Positions 15,108 through 22,471 of a DNA stretch of 34,339 bases are shown here, in pieces (position 1 is the first letter of the stretch; each line of letters opens with the position of its first letter). This stretch comes from an uncultured Collinsella sp. (GTDB lineage Bacteria; Actinomycetota; Coriobacteriia; Coriobacteriales; Coriobacteriaceae), in contig CABRGB010000016.1 of NCBI GenBank assembly GCA_902470345.1, forward strand, positions 1 through 34,339, written 5' to 3'. The notes beneath the pieces are model-generated. The model ran no database searches and had not been told where the DNA came from. It saw only the letters and a list, made by a program, of their open reading frames with translations. The translations under genes were made by a program, and so were the position numbers.

Positions 15108-17275
15108 GCGGCATCCCCCTCACCGTCACCGGTGTCAGCGATGTGCTGCAGCAGCGCCACGATGTCTTCGCCGTCGACGGGCTCCACCTCAATCTGCTTG
15201 GTGCTCAGGCGCTCGCGGATAATGGGCAAATCGCACGCCTTTGCCTGGCGCATAAGCAGGTAGAGCACGTCGCCGTCGACCAAGCCTGCCGCATCGCTCT
15301 CACGGATCGCCGATCCAATAGCGCCCACCAGCTCGCCGACAGGCTCCATGCCCGGCACGACGCGCAGGAGCAAAAAACTCCCCATCTTCCCGTCTGCCAG
15401 CGCTTGTTCGGCCGCGAGCTCTTGGCCAAAGGCCGCCTGCTTGAGCACGCAAGTGCCGTCAACGCAGCGCCTATCCTGCGCCACGGCCTCATAGTCAAAG
15501 GCACGGCCCAGCGCGCTTTCGACCAAGCCGCACAAGATGCGGAACAGGTTTTGGTAATAGAGCGTCATTTGGTTCTCGGCCGCACGACGCACAAAGATCA
15601 ACACGGCGGGCGCCCCGTCGCGCTCGATCGTATATCCAAACATGGGAAGCCCCGGCGTCAGTTCGCGATTCACCCACAGATTCGAACGACCCCCGCCGCC
15701 CAAAGGGGGCGCAAGCTGCTCAAGCGTGAGCGAGCGCGTGGCATCTTCGGCAATCACGGGACTCGCCGCCACCAGACGTGCAAACGCCCCGCCCGAAACG
15801 TGGTAGATCGTCACCGAATCGTTTTCGAGAATCTCACCTATGAGCTCGCAGCACTTGCAGTATATATCACGCGGGTTGAGTACGTCGAGCTCCTGCGTCA
15901 CGGCAAAGATCTTGCCGAAGCTATCGTGGCGCCCCACAATCTGTCGCTTATAGGCACGCTTGTCCTCAATCGCGTCGTGATAGAGCCGCGTTAGGAACGT
16001 GTTGCGGTTTCGCACAAGCTCGTTCTCGTCACGCTCCGCCTTAATGGCCTCGCTGTTGCGCAGCTGCACATAGCCGCACACGGCACCCACCACAAAGTAC
16101 GCAATAAACGGCAGCCAGTTGGAAGGCTCATAGAATAGGCCCTGGAAAGTGTATCCGTACAGGGCAAAATAGCTCACGGCCAGACCAATGGACGCCAGCA
16201 GCGCCGCAACCAGACCAAAGTCGAGCCCGTAGAGCGTGCCAATCAGGACCACATAGAGCAAACGATAGTCGAGCACGTTGAGCTGGGCCGATTGGGAGAA
16301 CAGATGCTCCAGCACCTCGAACAGCACCCATGCGAAGCCCGTCTCCAGGCATTTAATGGGCAGAGTGCGCAGCTGAATGCGATCGATGGCCGCACGAAGG
16401 GGATTGGCCTTTTTGGTGCGGGTGTTAGCCCAGCGGGCGTGGATGGTCGAAAGGTCGCGCAGCAGGTCATAACGCTGAAACCAGCCATAGCGTTTGCGAA
16501 CGACATCGCCTGCGGGCAACGCATAGCCGGTCGACTCTCCATAGGCAACGGACAGCCCGGGGAACAAACCCTGGAGCGCGCCGCCCAAGTCGCCCGTTGT
16601 GCGATGGAAAGCATCTGCAACATCGAGCGTCTCAAAGGCCGCATCCCAACTGTCAAAGACGCGATGCACCAGTACCGCCAGCTCCTCAGCGCACAACAGG
16701 GGAAACGGCGCGTCCGCGGCACCTTGGAGCGCGACCGATCCGGTCGAACAGGCTTCGAACAGCGGCACCAAGAAGGGGTCGCTGAGCGCCGCGGAGGCGG
16801 TATACAGATAGGGCGTGCACAGGATCTTGGCTTGGATGCCATCTTGCGAGGCGTAGTAGCGACAGAGGTCGTTGGCCGCGCGGGCGATAATGCCCTTACC
16901 CGTTTGGGCGGCAGCATCTGCGGCATCAAGCGAATCGGCATTGCTCGCTGCGCCACCAGCACTCTCCGCGCCCGCAGGCCCCGCCACAAACAGCAGCTGC
17001 ACACGGCGGCCCATACAGGCACGAAACACCGAGCGCAGCAACTCAATGTCGCCAAAGGTCTCGGTATGCGGAGTGAGATACGTGGAGAGGTAGACCACGC
17101 GGTCGAACTCATAAGCCTGGTCCAGGTGGCGCAGCAGCTCTTTCCACGAGCTGTGGGACGATGACTCGCGCTGTGCATCGTCGGCAGCTACAACCTGAAC
17201 ATGATCGTCGGGGAACGCCTTGGCACAAAAGTCGTCGTCAACATACGCGGTATTGCCAACAACCAGCACCTCCAT
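15104..17275 (-). CDS. pelD: PelD-like c-di-GMP receptor with N-terminal SDR-like domain
   Basis: 723 residues, longer than the roughly 450 of Pseudomonas PelD. Residues 1-255 resemble a nucleotide-sugar epimerase/dehydrogenase fold (MEVLVVGNT..., IQAKILCTPYLYT), but the GxxGxxG loop is degenerate and no YxxxK is apparent. About four membrane segments follow (310-405), then a helical linker, a GAF-like domain (about 455-590) and a GGDEF-like domain (about 600-705). The active-site motif is degenerate (VDGDV, 666-670), while the inhibitory-site motif RESD (658-661) sits exactly five residues before it. This is the PelD pattern: it senses c-di-GMP rather than making it and switches on Pel synthesis. 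The ATG follows AGGGAGGGGG. It is the first gene of the operon. Confidence 0.87.
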   Translation of the reverse strand: MEVLVVGNTAYVDDDFCAKAFPDDHVQVVAADDAQRESSSHSSWKELLRHLDQAYEFDRVVYLSTYLTPHTETFGDIELLRSVFRACMGRRVQLLFVAGPAGAESAGGAASNADSLDAADAAAQTGKGIIARAANDLCRYYASQDGIQAKILCTPYLYTASAALSDPFLVPLFEACSTGSVALQGAADAPFPLLCAEELAVLVHRVFDSWDAAFETLDVADAFHRTTGDLGGALQGLFPGLSVAYGESTGYALPAGDVVRKRYGWFQRYDLLRDLSTIHARWANTRTKKANPLRAAIDRIQLRTLPIKCLETGFAWVLFEVLEHLFSQSAQLNVLDYRLLYVVLIGTLYGLDFGLVAALLASIGLAVSYFALYGYTFQGLFYEPSNWLPFIAYFVVGAVCGYVQLRNSEAIKAERDENELVRNRNTFLTRLYHDAIEDKRAYKRQIVGRHDSFGKIFAVTQELDVLNPRDIYCKCCELIGEILENDSVTIYHVSGGAFARLVAASPVIAEDATRSLTLEQLAPPLGGGGRSNLWVNRELTPGLPMFGYTIERDGAPAVLIFVRRAAENQMTLYYQNLFRILCGLVESALGRAFDYEAVAQDRRCVDGTCVLKQAAFGQELAAEQALADGKMGSFLLLRVVPGMEPVGELVGAIGSAIRESDAAGLVDGDVLYLLMRQAKACDLPIIRERLSTKQIEVEPVDGEDIVALLQHIADTGDGEGDAA

Positions 17276-17310
17276 GGCGCGCCCCCTCCCTTAAATTCCA
17301 CTTTTGCCAT

Positions 17311-17340
17311 AGTCAAACATGCGTATTGTACGCTGTCAAC
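17311..17340 (-). promoter_or_regulatory. Possible promoter elements of the pel operon
   Basis: On the minus strand, TTGACA (17339-17334) and TACAAT (17330-17325) lie upstream of pelD but only 3 nt apart, so they cannot form one promoter together. TACAAT has no good -35 at 16-18 nt, and TTGACA has only weak -10 candidates further down. The region (17276-17422) is the sole gap before the operon, so a promoter is expected here; its exact elements are unresolved. Confidence 0.3.
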
Positions 17341-17422
17341 GCAAGCCGAGGCGCCTTTAAGGCTGTGTTAAGTACTTTTTTAGAGGATGAGGGGGTGAAT
17401 CTCGAGGATTAAATCTGGAGCT

Positions 17423-18526
17423 TTAATACCTCGATAGAATCTCATCTCTATTATCTTTGAGATACTCGTCCAAATCCGGCACAGCAAATTGAACATAGCC
17501 CCTCTGAGGCGCCTGGATAACTTCTCGTGAAAGTAGCTTGGCCCTAACAGAACTCAGCTCACTCGTCTTTTTACCAAGGCGTTTGGCTAAATCCGAGGTC
17601 TTGGATTGCCTACTATCCTCGCACATGGCATACAGGTAGTTGATTTCATTACGGGAAAGACCCGAAATTGCAGGCTCGTGGACCACGTCGTGGAAACGCG
17701 CTTCGGCAAGCAGGATACCTTCATCAACATCGCGCCCAGTAACGAGAGTTGATTTCTCCCGATGAAGGTTGGCGCGCTGCCAGATTGAATACCCAACAAG
17801 TTGAACTAAATACGCATAACCTTTTGTTGCTCTCGCCGCTTTTGATAGCAAATCCCCGTCGAGAGAAAGACCGGTCGCGTTAAAGCTATCACTCAAAGAA
17901 AGTGCAATCTCGATTTGATTGATAGGAGCAAGGTCTTCGGGAACCGCGCGGCGAAGAAAAGTAAGTGCCTTGCCGTTAATGAGATCCATAACGCCCGATG
18001 GCAATCCGGCAAAGGCAAGAGCGATGTTGGCTTTCTCCCCAATGAGTAATTGAACTGTTGAGGCAATAATACGCATTTCATCAACTGGGGCATCTTGGAC
18101 TTCATCAACAGCGATGAACAAGCCCTTTGAGCCCTGTGCAATCTGCTTTAGTTTTGCCCGAAGGCTCATTTCGCTTGAAGAAATGTCCAACTTGGCAGAA
18201 GCAATACCAACGTTAACGCCAAGCGAAGCGGAGGAAAAAGCCAGTTGGTCTTGAATCTGCTCCATAAGATCGTGCGACAAACGCGGACCAGCCGAAACAA
18301 CAACGGCCTTCCAACCCAGTTCAATCGCTCGGTCGCGCAGATCGCAAAGAAGAACCGTTTTCCCCGACCCGCGCGGGCCTGTGATTCGCATAAGACGTGC
18401 GGGGGCGCCAACGCCGGACATGAGACCCTCCACGAACTCGAGAGAGATATCATCACGACCGATGATTCGAGGAGGCTCCGCACCGGCGGTCGGACGAAAT
18501 GGATTGTAGAACTTGGCTTTGTCCAT
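17423..18526 (-). CDS. AAA-family ATPase with C-terminal winged helix (Orc1/Cdc6-like, cellular role unknown)
   Basis: 367 residues. Walker A GPRGSGKT at 50-57, Walker B LFIAVDEVQD at 136-145, a lid region, and a C-terminal winged-helix-like part (about 290-360: TSDLAKRLGKKTSELSSVRAKL, then RGYVQFAVPDLDEYL). The layout is that of stand-alone Orc1/Cdc6-like STAND/AAA proteins often seen in actinobacteria and mobile regions; their job is generally unknown. GAGGAT lies upstream of the ATG. Base composition is lower in G+C than the pel genes beside it, and an AT-rich palindromic tract lies upstream, together suggesting acquisition by transfer. It is not fused to a nuclease or toxin. Confidence 0.8.
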   Translation of the reverse strand: MDKAKFYNPFRPTAGAEPPRIIGRDDISLEFVEGLMSGVGAPARLMRITGPRGSGKTVLLCDLRDRAIELGWKAVVVSAGPRLSHDLMEQIQDQLAFSSASLGVNVGIASAKLDISSSEMSLRAKLKQIAQGSKGLFIAVDEVQDAPVDEMRIIASTVQLLIGEKANIALAFAGLPSGVMDLINGKALTFLRRAVPEDLAPINQIEIALSLSDSFNATGLSLDGDLLSKAARATKGYAYLVQLVGYSIWQRANLHREKSTLVTGRDVDEGILLAEARFHDVVHEPAISGLSRNEINYLYAMCEDSRQSKTSDLAKRLGKKTSELSSVRAKLLSREVIQAPQRGYVQFAVPDLDEYLKDNRDEILSRY

Positions 18527-18550
18527 AACCAGAATCCTCAGGCAAACGTC

Positions 18551-18600
18551 GCTTATATAAATTTATAAACTAGTATATAAGTATATATAGCTTTATAAGC
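18551..18600. promoter_or_regulatory. AT-rich imperfect palindrome upstream of the AAA ATPase
   Basis: A 50-bp tract with ends GCTTATA and TATAAGC in inverted orientation and several internal TTATAA/TATATAAG copies. It lies 25-74 bp upstream of the ATPase start, where the promoter and any operator should be. The reiterated half-sites fit autoregulation by the ATPase's winged helix, but this is inference. Confidence 0.4.
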
Positions 18601-18637
18601 GGCTATACAATCGATAATGTAAAGAGAATTCATCGAA

Positions 18638-18826
18638 TTAGGGGGTGCATTCAGGCAAAACTAACCCAACGAAACAAAAATGTGGAAATAAATGCTCAAT
18701 CGTAGCCAGACGATCACCAACGCCGATCCTGCACGTGCAATAAGCGCAGAGATGGCCCTGCTCCGCAAGCAAGGCCTCCAGAACTTCTCGCTTGCTCTCT
18801 CCGCGCAACGCTGTGTAATTAAACGT
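18638..18826 (-). pseudogene. Truncated HNH endonuclease of an ATPase-HNH defence pair (PtuB/TIGR02646-like)
   Basis: Starting at ATG 18826, inside the end of the preceding ATPase frame (8-nt overlap), about 50 residues match the start of a TIGR02646/PtuB-type HNH protein: a helical lead, then LCAYCTCRIG and ATIEHLFPH, the first zinc/HNH half-motif. Homology stops there and a short unrelated tail (FCFVGLVLPECTP) leads to a stop. The rest of the nuclease, including the second half of the HNH motif, is missing, so it cannot be active. The longer reading from 19021 only shadows the ATPase. Confidence 0.65.
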
Positions 18827-19157
18827 CATATCGGGGGTGTTGCGTATGGCCCTCTTGGAACAAATCGAACAATCGACCCGCCTCTTCAGGTCGAGAGGAT
18901 GCGCCCAGGACGGTGTTGAGAATATCCCCGGCATCGCGTCCACGCGTTTCCATAGCAGGCACCGTTGCAGCGTCCTCTCCAAAAATGCGGATGTTACCGC
19001 GAGGTACCGACGCCACCACAACAGGTGAATGCGTTGTAACTATAAACTGTACGTTTGGAAATATGCGAACAAGGTCCTCAAGAATCCGTGCCTGCCAGCG
19101 GGGATGCAAATGAAGGTCGATCTCATCGATCATAACAACGCCGTATGGCCAACCACT
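18819..19157 (-). pseudogene. C-terminal fragment of an AAA-family ATPase (PtuA-like)
   Basis: The remaining 113 codons carry the C-terminal end of an ABC/RecF-type ATPase: Walker B GVVMIDEIDLHLHP, RWQARILEDL, then the H-loop VQFIVTTHSPVVVASV. The Walker A half is gone; a TGA lies at 19160-19158, just before the homologous part. ATPases with this HPRWQ...THSP tail followed by an overlapping HNH gene are typical of Septu-type and related defence pairs. Both genes are truncated at their outer ends, so this is a relic retaining only the junction of the two genes. 19158-19342 shows nothing else recognisable. Confidence 0.7.
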
Positions 19158-19342
19158 TCAGACTTCAATTGTGCAGAGAAAAATGGGCAGGAGATAAGGC
19201 CTTTCGAGTCAGCGTTAGTGTAAGAATGTCGATGGCTAACCGCCAAACGCAAGCGGCCCCTGTCTTAGAATCTGGAATTGCTACATAACTCATAAATCGT
19301 GGAGCCCGCAGAAACAGAGTAGCTCAACTTCGCATTTGTGAA

Positions 19343-19369
19343 CAAAAAAGCCCAGCAAAAGCTGAGCTT
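19343..19369 (-). terminator. Rho-independent terminator after tRNA-Arg
   Basis: AAGCTCAGC/GCTGGGCTT stem (one G-U pair) with a TTTT loop, continuing into TTTTTTG on the minus strand, 13 nt after the mature 3' end of the tRNA. Confidence 0.9.
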
Positions 19370-19382
19370 ATTAAACAAAAGG

Positions 19383-19456
19383 TGCTCCATGGCGGATTCG
19401 AACCGTCGACCTTGGGATTAGAAGTCCCCTGCTCTATCCAACTGAGCTAATGGAGC
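19383..19456 (-). tRNA. tRNA-Arg (anticodon TCT)
   Basis: Read on the minus strand: a 7-bp acceptor stem GCTCCAT/ATGGAGC, D-arm GCTCAGTTGGATAGAGC, anticodon loop CTTCTAA (TCT, decoding AGA), a variable loop and T-loop TTCGAAT, with discriminator A. After the discriminator the DNA reads CCT, so the 3' CCA is not fully encoded. One mismatch appears at the outer end of the anticodon stem and one in the T-stem. The frameshifted reading frame of the ABC gene upstream runs into this tRNA. Confidence 0.93.
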
Positions 19457-19509
19457 AAATAACCACACGCCAAGCAAGCGCGAGCCCGCCAAGCGCAAAT
19501 AAGTATAAC

Positions 19510-20276
19510 CTACTTGAACTGTTCGCGGTATGCCTTGCATACCTCATCGACCGGGCCGTCCATACGAAGGTCGCCCTTCTCAATCCAAACGCACGCTGGC
19601 AGATGCGCTCAACCTGCTCCATGGAATGCGACACAAACAAAACCGCCACGTCACCGCTCTGGATAAAGTGCTGAATACGGGCCTCGCACTTTTGCTGGAA
19701 GAACACGTCGCCGACGGAAAGCATCTCATCGACGATCAGGATATCGGGCTCGGTAATGGTGGCGATTGCAAAAGCAATGCGCGCAACCATACCCGAAGAG
19801 AAGTTCTTGAGCGGCATGTCGACAAAGTTCTGCAGCTCAACGAACTCGATAATGCCATCAAAGTCGGCATCGATAAATTCCTTGGTATAGCCGACTAGCG
19901 CAACGTTCAAATAAATGTTCTCGTGTGCCGTCAGCTCGGGATCAAAGCCAGCTCCAAGCTCAATCAGAGGTGCAATGTTGCCATGAACCTTAACGCTGCC
20001 CTCGCTAGGCTCGAGCACACCAGCGATAATCTTGAGCATCGTGGACTTGCCGGAACCATTAGTACCGACCAAGCCCACGACCTCACCGCGGTGAATATCA
20101 AACGAGATGTGCTTAAGCGCCCTAAACTCCTCAAAGAACAACTCATGCTTAGCGAGCTTAATAAAACATTCTTTGAGGCTGATCAGCGAGTCAGACGCCA
20201 TGTTAAAGATCATGGTGGTGGCGTCGACCTCGACAGCCAGAGGCTGCTCGTTGTAATCAACAACAGATACAGTCAT
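19510..20276 (-). pseudogene. TagH/Wzt-like ABC transporter ATPase, frameshifted near the C-terminus
   Basis: A paralogue of the intact ATPase at 28666-29421. Walker A GTNGSGKST, signature NFSSGM, Walker B DILIVDEM and the H-loop FVSHSM are all intact. After ERICQRA the frame is lost: the DNA around 19588-19592 reads GCGTTTGG on the minus strand where GCGGTTTGG is expected. Restoring one G gives AVWIEKGDLRMDGPVDEVC, then KAYREQFK and a TAG at 19510, matching the paralogue's ending. Without it, translation runs on 50 unrelated residues to 19434, inside the tRNA gene. The core might still fold, so function is uncertain. ATG 20276 (or GTG 20279) follows AAAGGA. Its permease partner is deleted. 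Confidence 0.85.
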
Positions 20277-20288
20277 CACAGCATTCCT

Positions 20289-20336
20289 TTAGATGTAGAA
20301 GATGAATTTGCGCTCGGACTTGTGGAAGACGGCTAC
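20289..20336 (-). pseudogene. Remnant of the ABC permease C-terminus (TagG/Wzm-like)
   Basis: Directly upstream of the frameshifted ATPase the minus strand reads VAVFHKSERKFIFYI and stop. It is clearly the same ending as the intact permease at 29431-30243 (FVFKKTEHKFILYV). Homology stops at about 20336 and a TGA follows upstream (20342-20340), so only the last 15 codons survive. The transport half of this exporter has been deleted. Confidence 0.8.
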
Positions 20337-20375
20337 ATCTCAGGATGCCAGGGCCAAACGGCTATACTTTCTACG

Positions 20376-20411
20376 ATTGAATGTATAAGGAGCATTGAAT
20401 GTATAAGGAGC
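20376..20411 (+). repeat. Tandem 18-bp duplication carrying a ribosome-binding site
   Basis: ATTGAATGTATAAGGAGC occurs twice back to back (20376-20393 and 20394-20411). Each copy contains AAGGAG. The second copy serves the TTG start at 20417 (6-nt spacing). The first is followed by a four-codon frame (TTG AAT GTA TAA) created by the duplication, a possible tiny leader. Confidence 0.9.
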
Positions 20412-20416
20412 ATTGA

Positions 20417-21379
20417 TTGAATCCTGAATCTATTGCCGTCATTATCCCCTGCTACAACGAAGCCCTCACGATCGGCAAAGTCATTGACGACTTCCACCGC
20501 GAGCTTCCACAGGCGACGGTCTACGTCTATGACAACAACTCGTCAGACGATACCTCGCGCATCGCAACGGAACACGGCGCCACAGTGCGCTTTGAGCCCC
20601 GACAGGGAAAGGGCAACGTCTGCCGTCAGATGTTTCGCGATATCGACGCCGCTTGTTATCTGATGGTCGATGGCGACGATACCTACCCCGCCGAGGCGGC
20701 CAAAGCCCTTTGCGAGCCCATCCTCAACGGCATGGCCGACATGACCGTGGGCGACCGACTGTCCAACGGCACCTATGCCGAGGAAAACAAGCGTGCGTTC
20801 CACGGCTTTGGCAACAACCTGGTCCGCGCCATGATCAAGTGGATCTACGGCTACAGTTTCGATGACGTCATGACAGGATATCGTGCCATGAGCCGCCCGT
20901 TCGTCAAGACCTTCCCCGTGCTTTCCGAGGGATTCCAGATCGAAACCGAACTCTCGATCCATGCCGTCGACCACCGTTGGCGCATCAAAGACGTGCCCAT
21001 CGAGTACCGCGACCGCCCGGAAGGCTCCGAGTCCAAGCTTAATACCGTGAGCGACGGCATCAAGGTCGTCGCCATGATCGGCACGCTGTTCAAGGACTAC
21101 CGCCCTTTGAAGTTCTTCAGCCTCGTCGCGCTTCTGTTTGCGATAATCGGTCTAGCCCTGGGCATTCCCATCATTGTCGAGTATTTCCAGACCGGTCTTG
21201 TTCCGCGCTTCCCCACCGCCATGCTCGCCGCATCGTTTATGTTCCTGTGCGGCTTAAGCCTCGCGACTGGTTTTATCCTCGACTCCGTGGCAAAGGTCGA
21301 AAAAAAACAATGGGAAGTCAATGTGTATAGCAAATACACCTTCGGTGAATATCGCAACGACAACACGAACGCGAGGTAA
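20417..21379 (+). CDS. GT2 glycosyltransferase, dolichol-phosphate-mannose-synthase-like, with two C-terminal membrane helices
   Basis: 320 residues. A GT2 catalytic domain (1-210) begins IAVIIPCYNEA, with VDGDDT (Asp85-Asp88) as the metal/nucleotide-binding motif and MTGYRAMSR further on. Two membrane helices follow (about 233-256 and 267-288). Such proteins usually load a sugar on undecaprenyl phosphate for later transfer outside the membrane by a GT-C enzyme. The TTG start is supported by AAGGAG 6 nt upstream, in the second copy of an 18-bp duplication. It is followed 6 nt later by a second GT2. A near-identical copy of its last 170 bp recurs at 24764-24939. Confidence 0.88.
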   Translation: MNPESIAVIIPCYNEALTIGKVIDDFHRELPQATVYVYDNNSSDDTSRIATEHGATVRFEPRQGKGNVCRQMFRDIDAACYLMVDGDDTYPAEAAKALCEPILNGMADMTVGDRLSNGTYAEENKRAFHGFGNNLVRAMIKWIYGYSFDDVMTGYRAMSRPFVKTFPVLSEGFQIETELSIHAVDHRWRIKDVPIEYRDRPEGSESKLNTVSDGIKVVAMIGTLFKDYRPLKFFSLVALLFAIIGLALGIPIIVEYFQTGLVPRFPTAMLAASFMFLCGLSLATGFILDSVAKVEKKQWEVNVYSKYTFGEYRNDNTNAR

Positions 21380-21385
21380 ACCGCC

Positions 21386-22471
21386 ATGCCGCTCATTTCC
21401 ATCATCGTGCCGTGCTACAACGAGCAGGAATCGCTTCCTATCTTCCTTAAAGAACTCGACAACGTCGTCCATACCATAGCCCAAGATGATCCAAGCGTCT
21501 CCTTTGAGGCGATCCTCATCGACGATGGCTCGGCCGACGAAACAATCGCTGTCATGAAAGCAGAGGCCGCCTGCAACCACACCTACGCCGTTCGTTGGTA
21601 CTCCTTTTCACGAAACTTTGGCAAAGAGGCGGGCCTATTTGCCGGCCTCCAGCATGCAAAGGGCGATTATGTCGCCACCATGGACGCCGACATGCAAGAT
21701 CCGCCCTCGCTCCTACCCCAAATGTACAAGATCCTGCAGACCGAAGACTACGACAACGTGGCCACGCGTAGAACCACTCGCGAAGGCGAGCCTCCCATCA
21801 GGTCGTTTTGTGCGCACATGTTCTACAAGATCATCAACCGCATTTCTAGCGCCGACATCGTTGACGGGGCACGCGACTTTAGGCTCATGAAGCGTCCGAT
21901 GGTCGACGCCATCATCTCCATGGGCGAATACAACCGGTTTTCCAAGGGCATTTACGGCTGGGTCGGCTTTAAAACCAAATGGCTCCCCTACGTAAACGTC
22001 AACCGCGTAGCCGGCGAGACCAAGTGGAGTTTCTGGTCGCTGCTCCTCTACTCCATCGACGGCATCGTTGCATTTTCCACAGCGCCGCTCTCCATTGCCG
22101 TCCTCATCGGCATCGCTTTTTGCCTCATCGCCATACTGGGATTCATCATCATCCTGGTCAAAACACTCGTTTGGGGAGACCCCGTTGGCGGATGGCCCTC
22201 ACTCGCCTGCCTCATTTCGCTGTTTGGCGGCATGCAACTTCTGTGCCTGGGAATCATTGGCGAATATCTGGCTCTACAGCTACTACCTCGCAAGCCCCTT
22301 CAACCTGCTCTGCGTGTTGTTTCCCCAAGACAAGCTTACGCTCTTTGTATTTGTCATCAGCGCGCTCAAACTTGGCTGCGTCCATATCAGCAGCGCTTGG
22401 TATGTGCAAAAACGCTTTGGCCTGTCAAAGCCCGCAGCATTCCTGTTTTCCGCATCGTTCACCTTTTGTAG
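21386..22471 (+). pseudogene. CsbB/GtrB-like GT2 glycosyltransferase, 3'-truncated by fusion
   Basis: The first 294 or so residues are a normal GtrB/CsbB-type enzyme: LISIIVPCYNE, IDDGSADET, MDADMQDPP (Asp100/Asp102), DFRLMKR, and two membrane helices ending GMQLLCLGIIGEYL. The family then continues with a short charged tail, but here the sequence switches at about 22265-22280 into a yfhO-type gene read in the wrong frame. The last 67 codons (LQLLPRKPLQ... to VHLL) are therefore nonsense. The catalytic part is intact and could remain active. CsbB-like enzymes make undecaprenyl-phosphate sugar for a YfhO-type partner, which is exactly the gene on the other side of the junction. Confidence 0.8.

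Noticed and set aside
17325..17339. TTGACA and TACAAT as a single -35/-10 promoter for the pel operon
   Set aside because: They are separated by only 3 bp; a sigma-70-type promoter needs about 17.
19383..19456. tRNA-Arg as an attachment site of an integrated element in this window
   Set aside because: I found no second copy of the tRNA 3' end and no integrase gene in the window, although the neighbouring eroded genes make it worth checking with more flanking sequence.
22068..22271. ATG 22068 as a real start for the yfhO-like protein
   Set aside because: The first 68 residues from it are an out-of-frame reading of the GT2 gene and have no YfhO similarity; the true start has been deleted.
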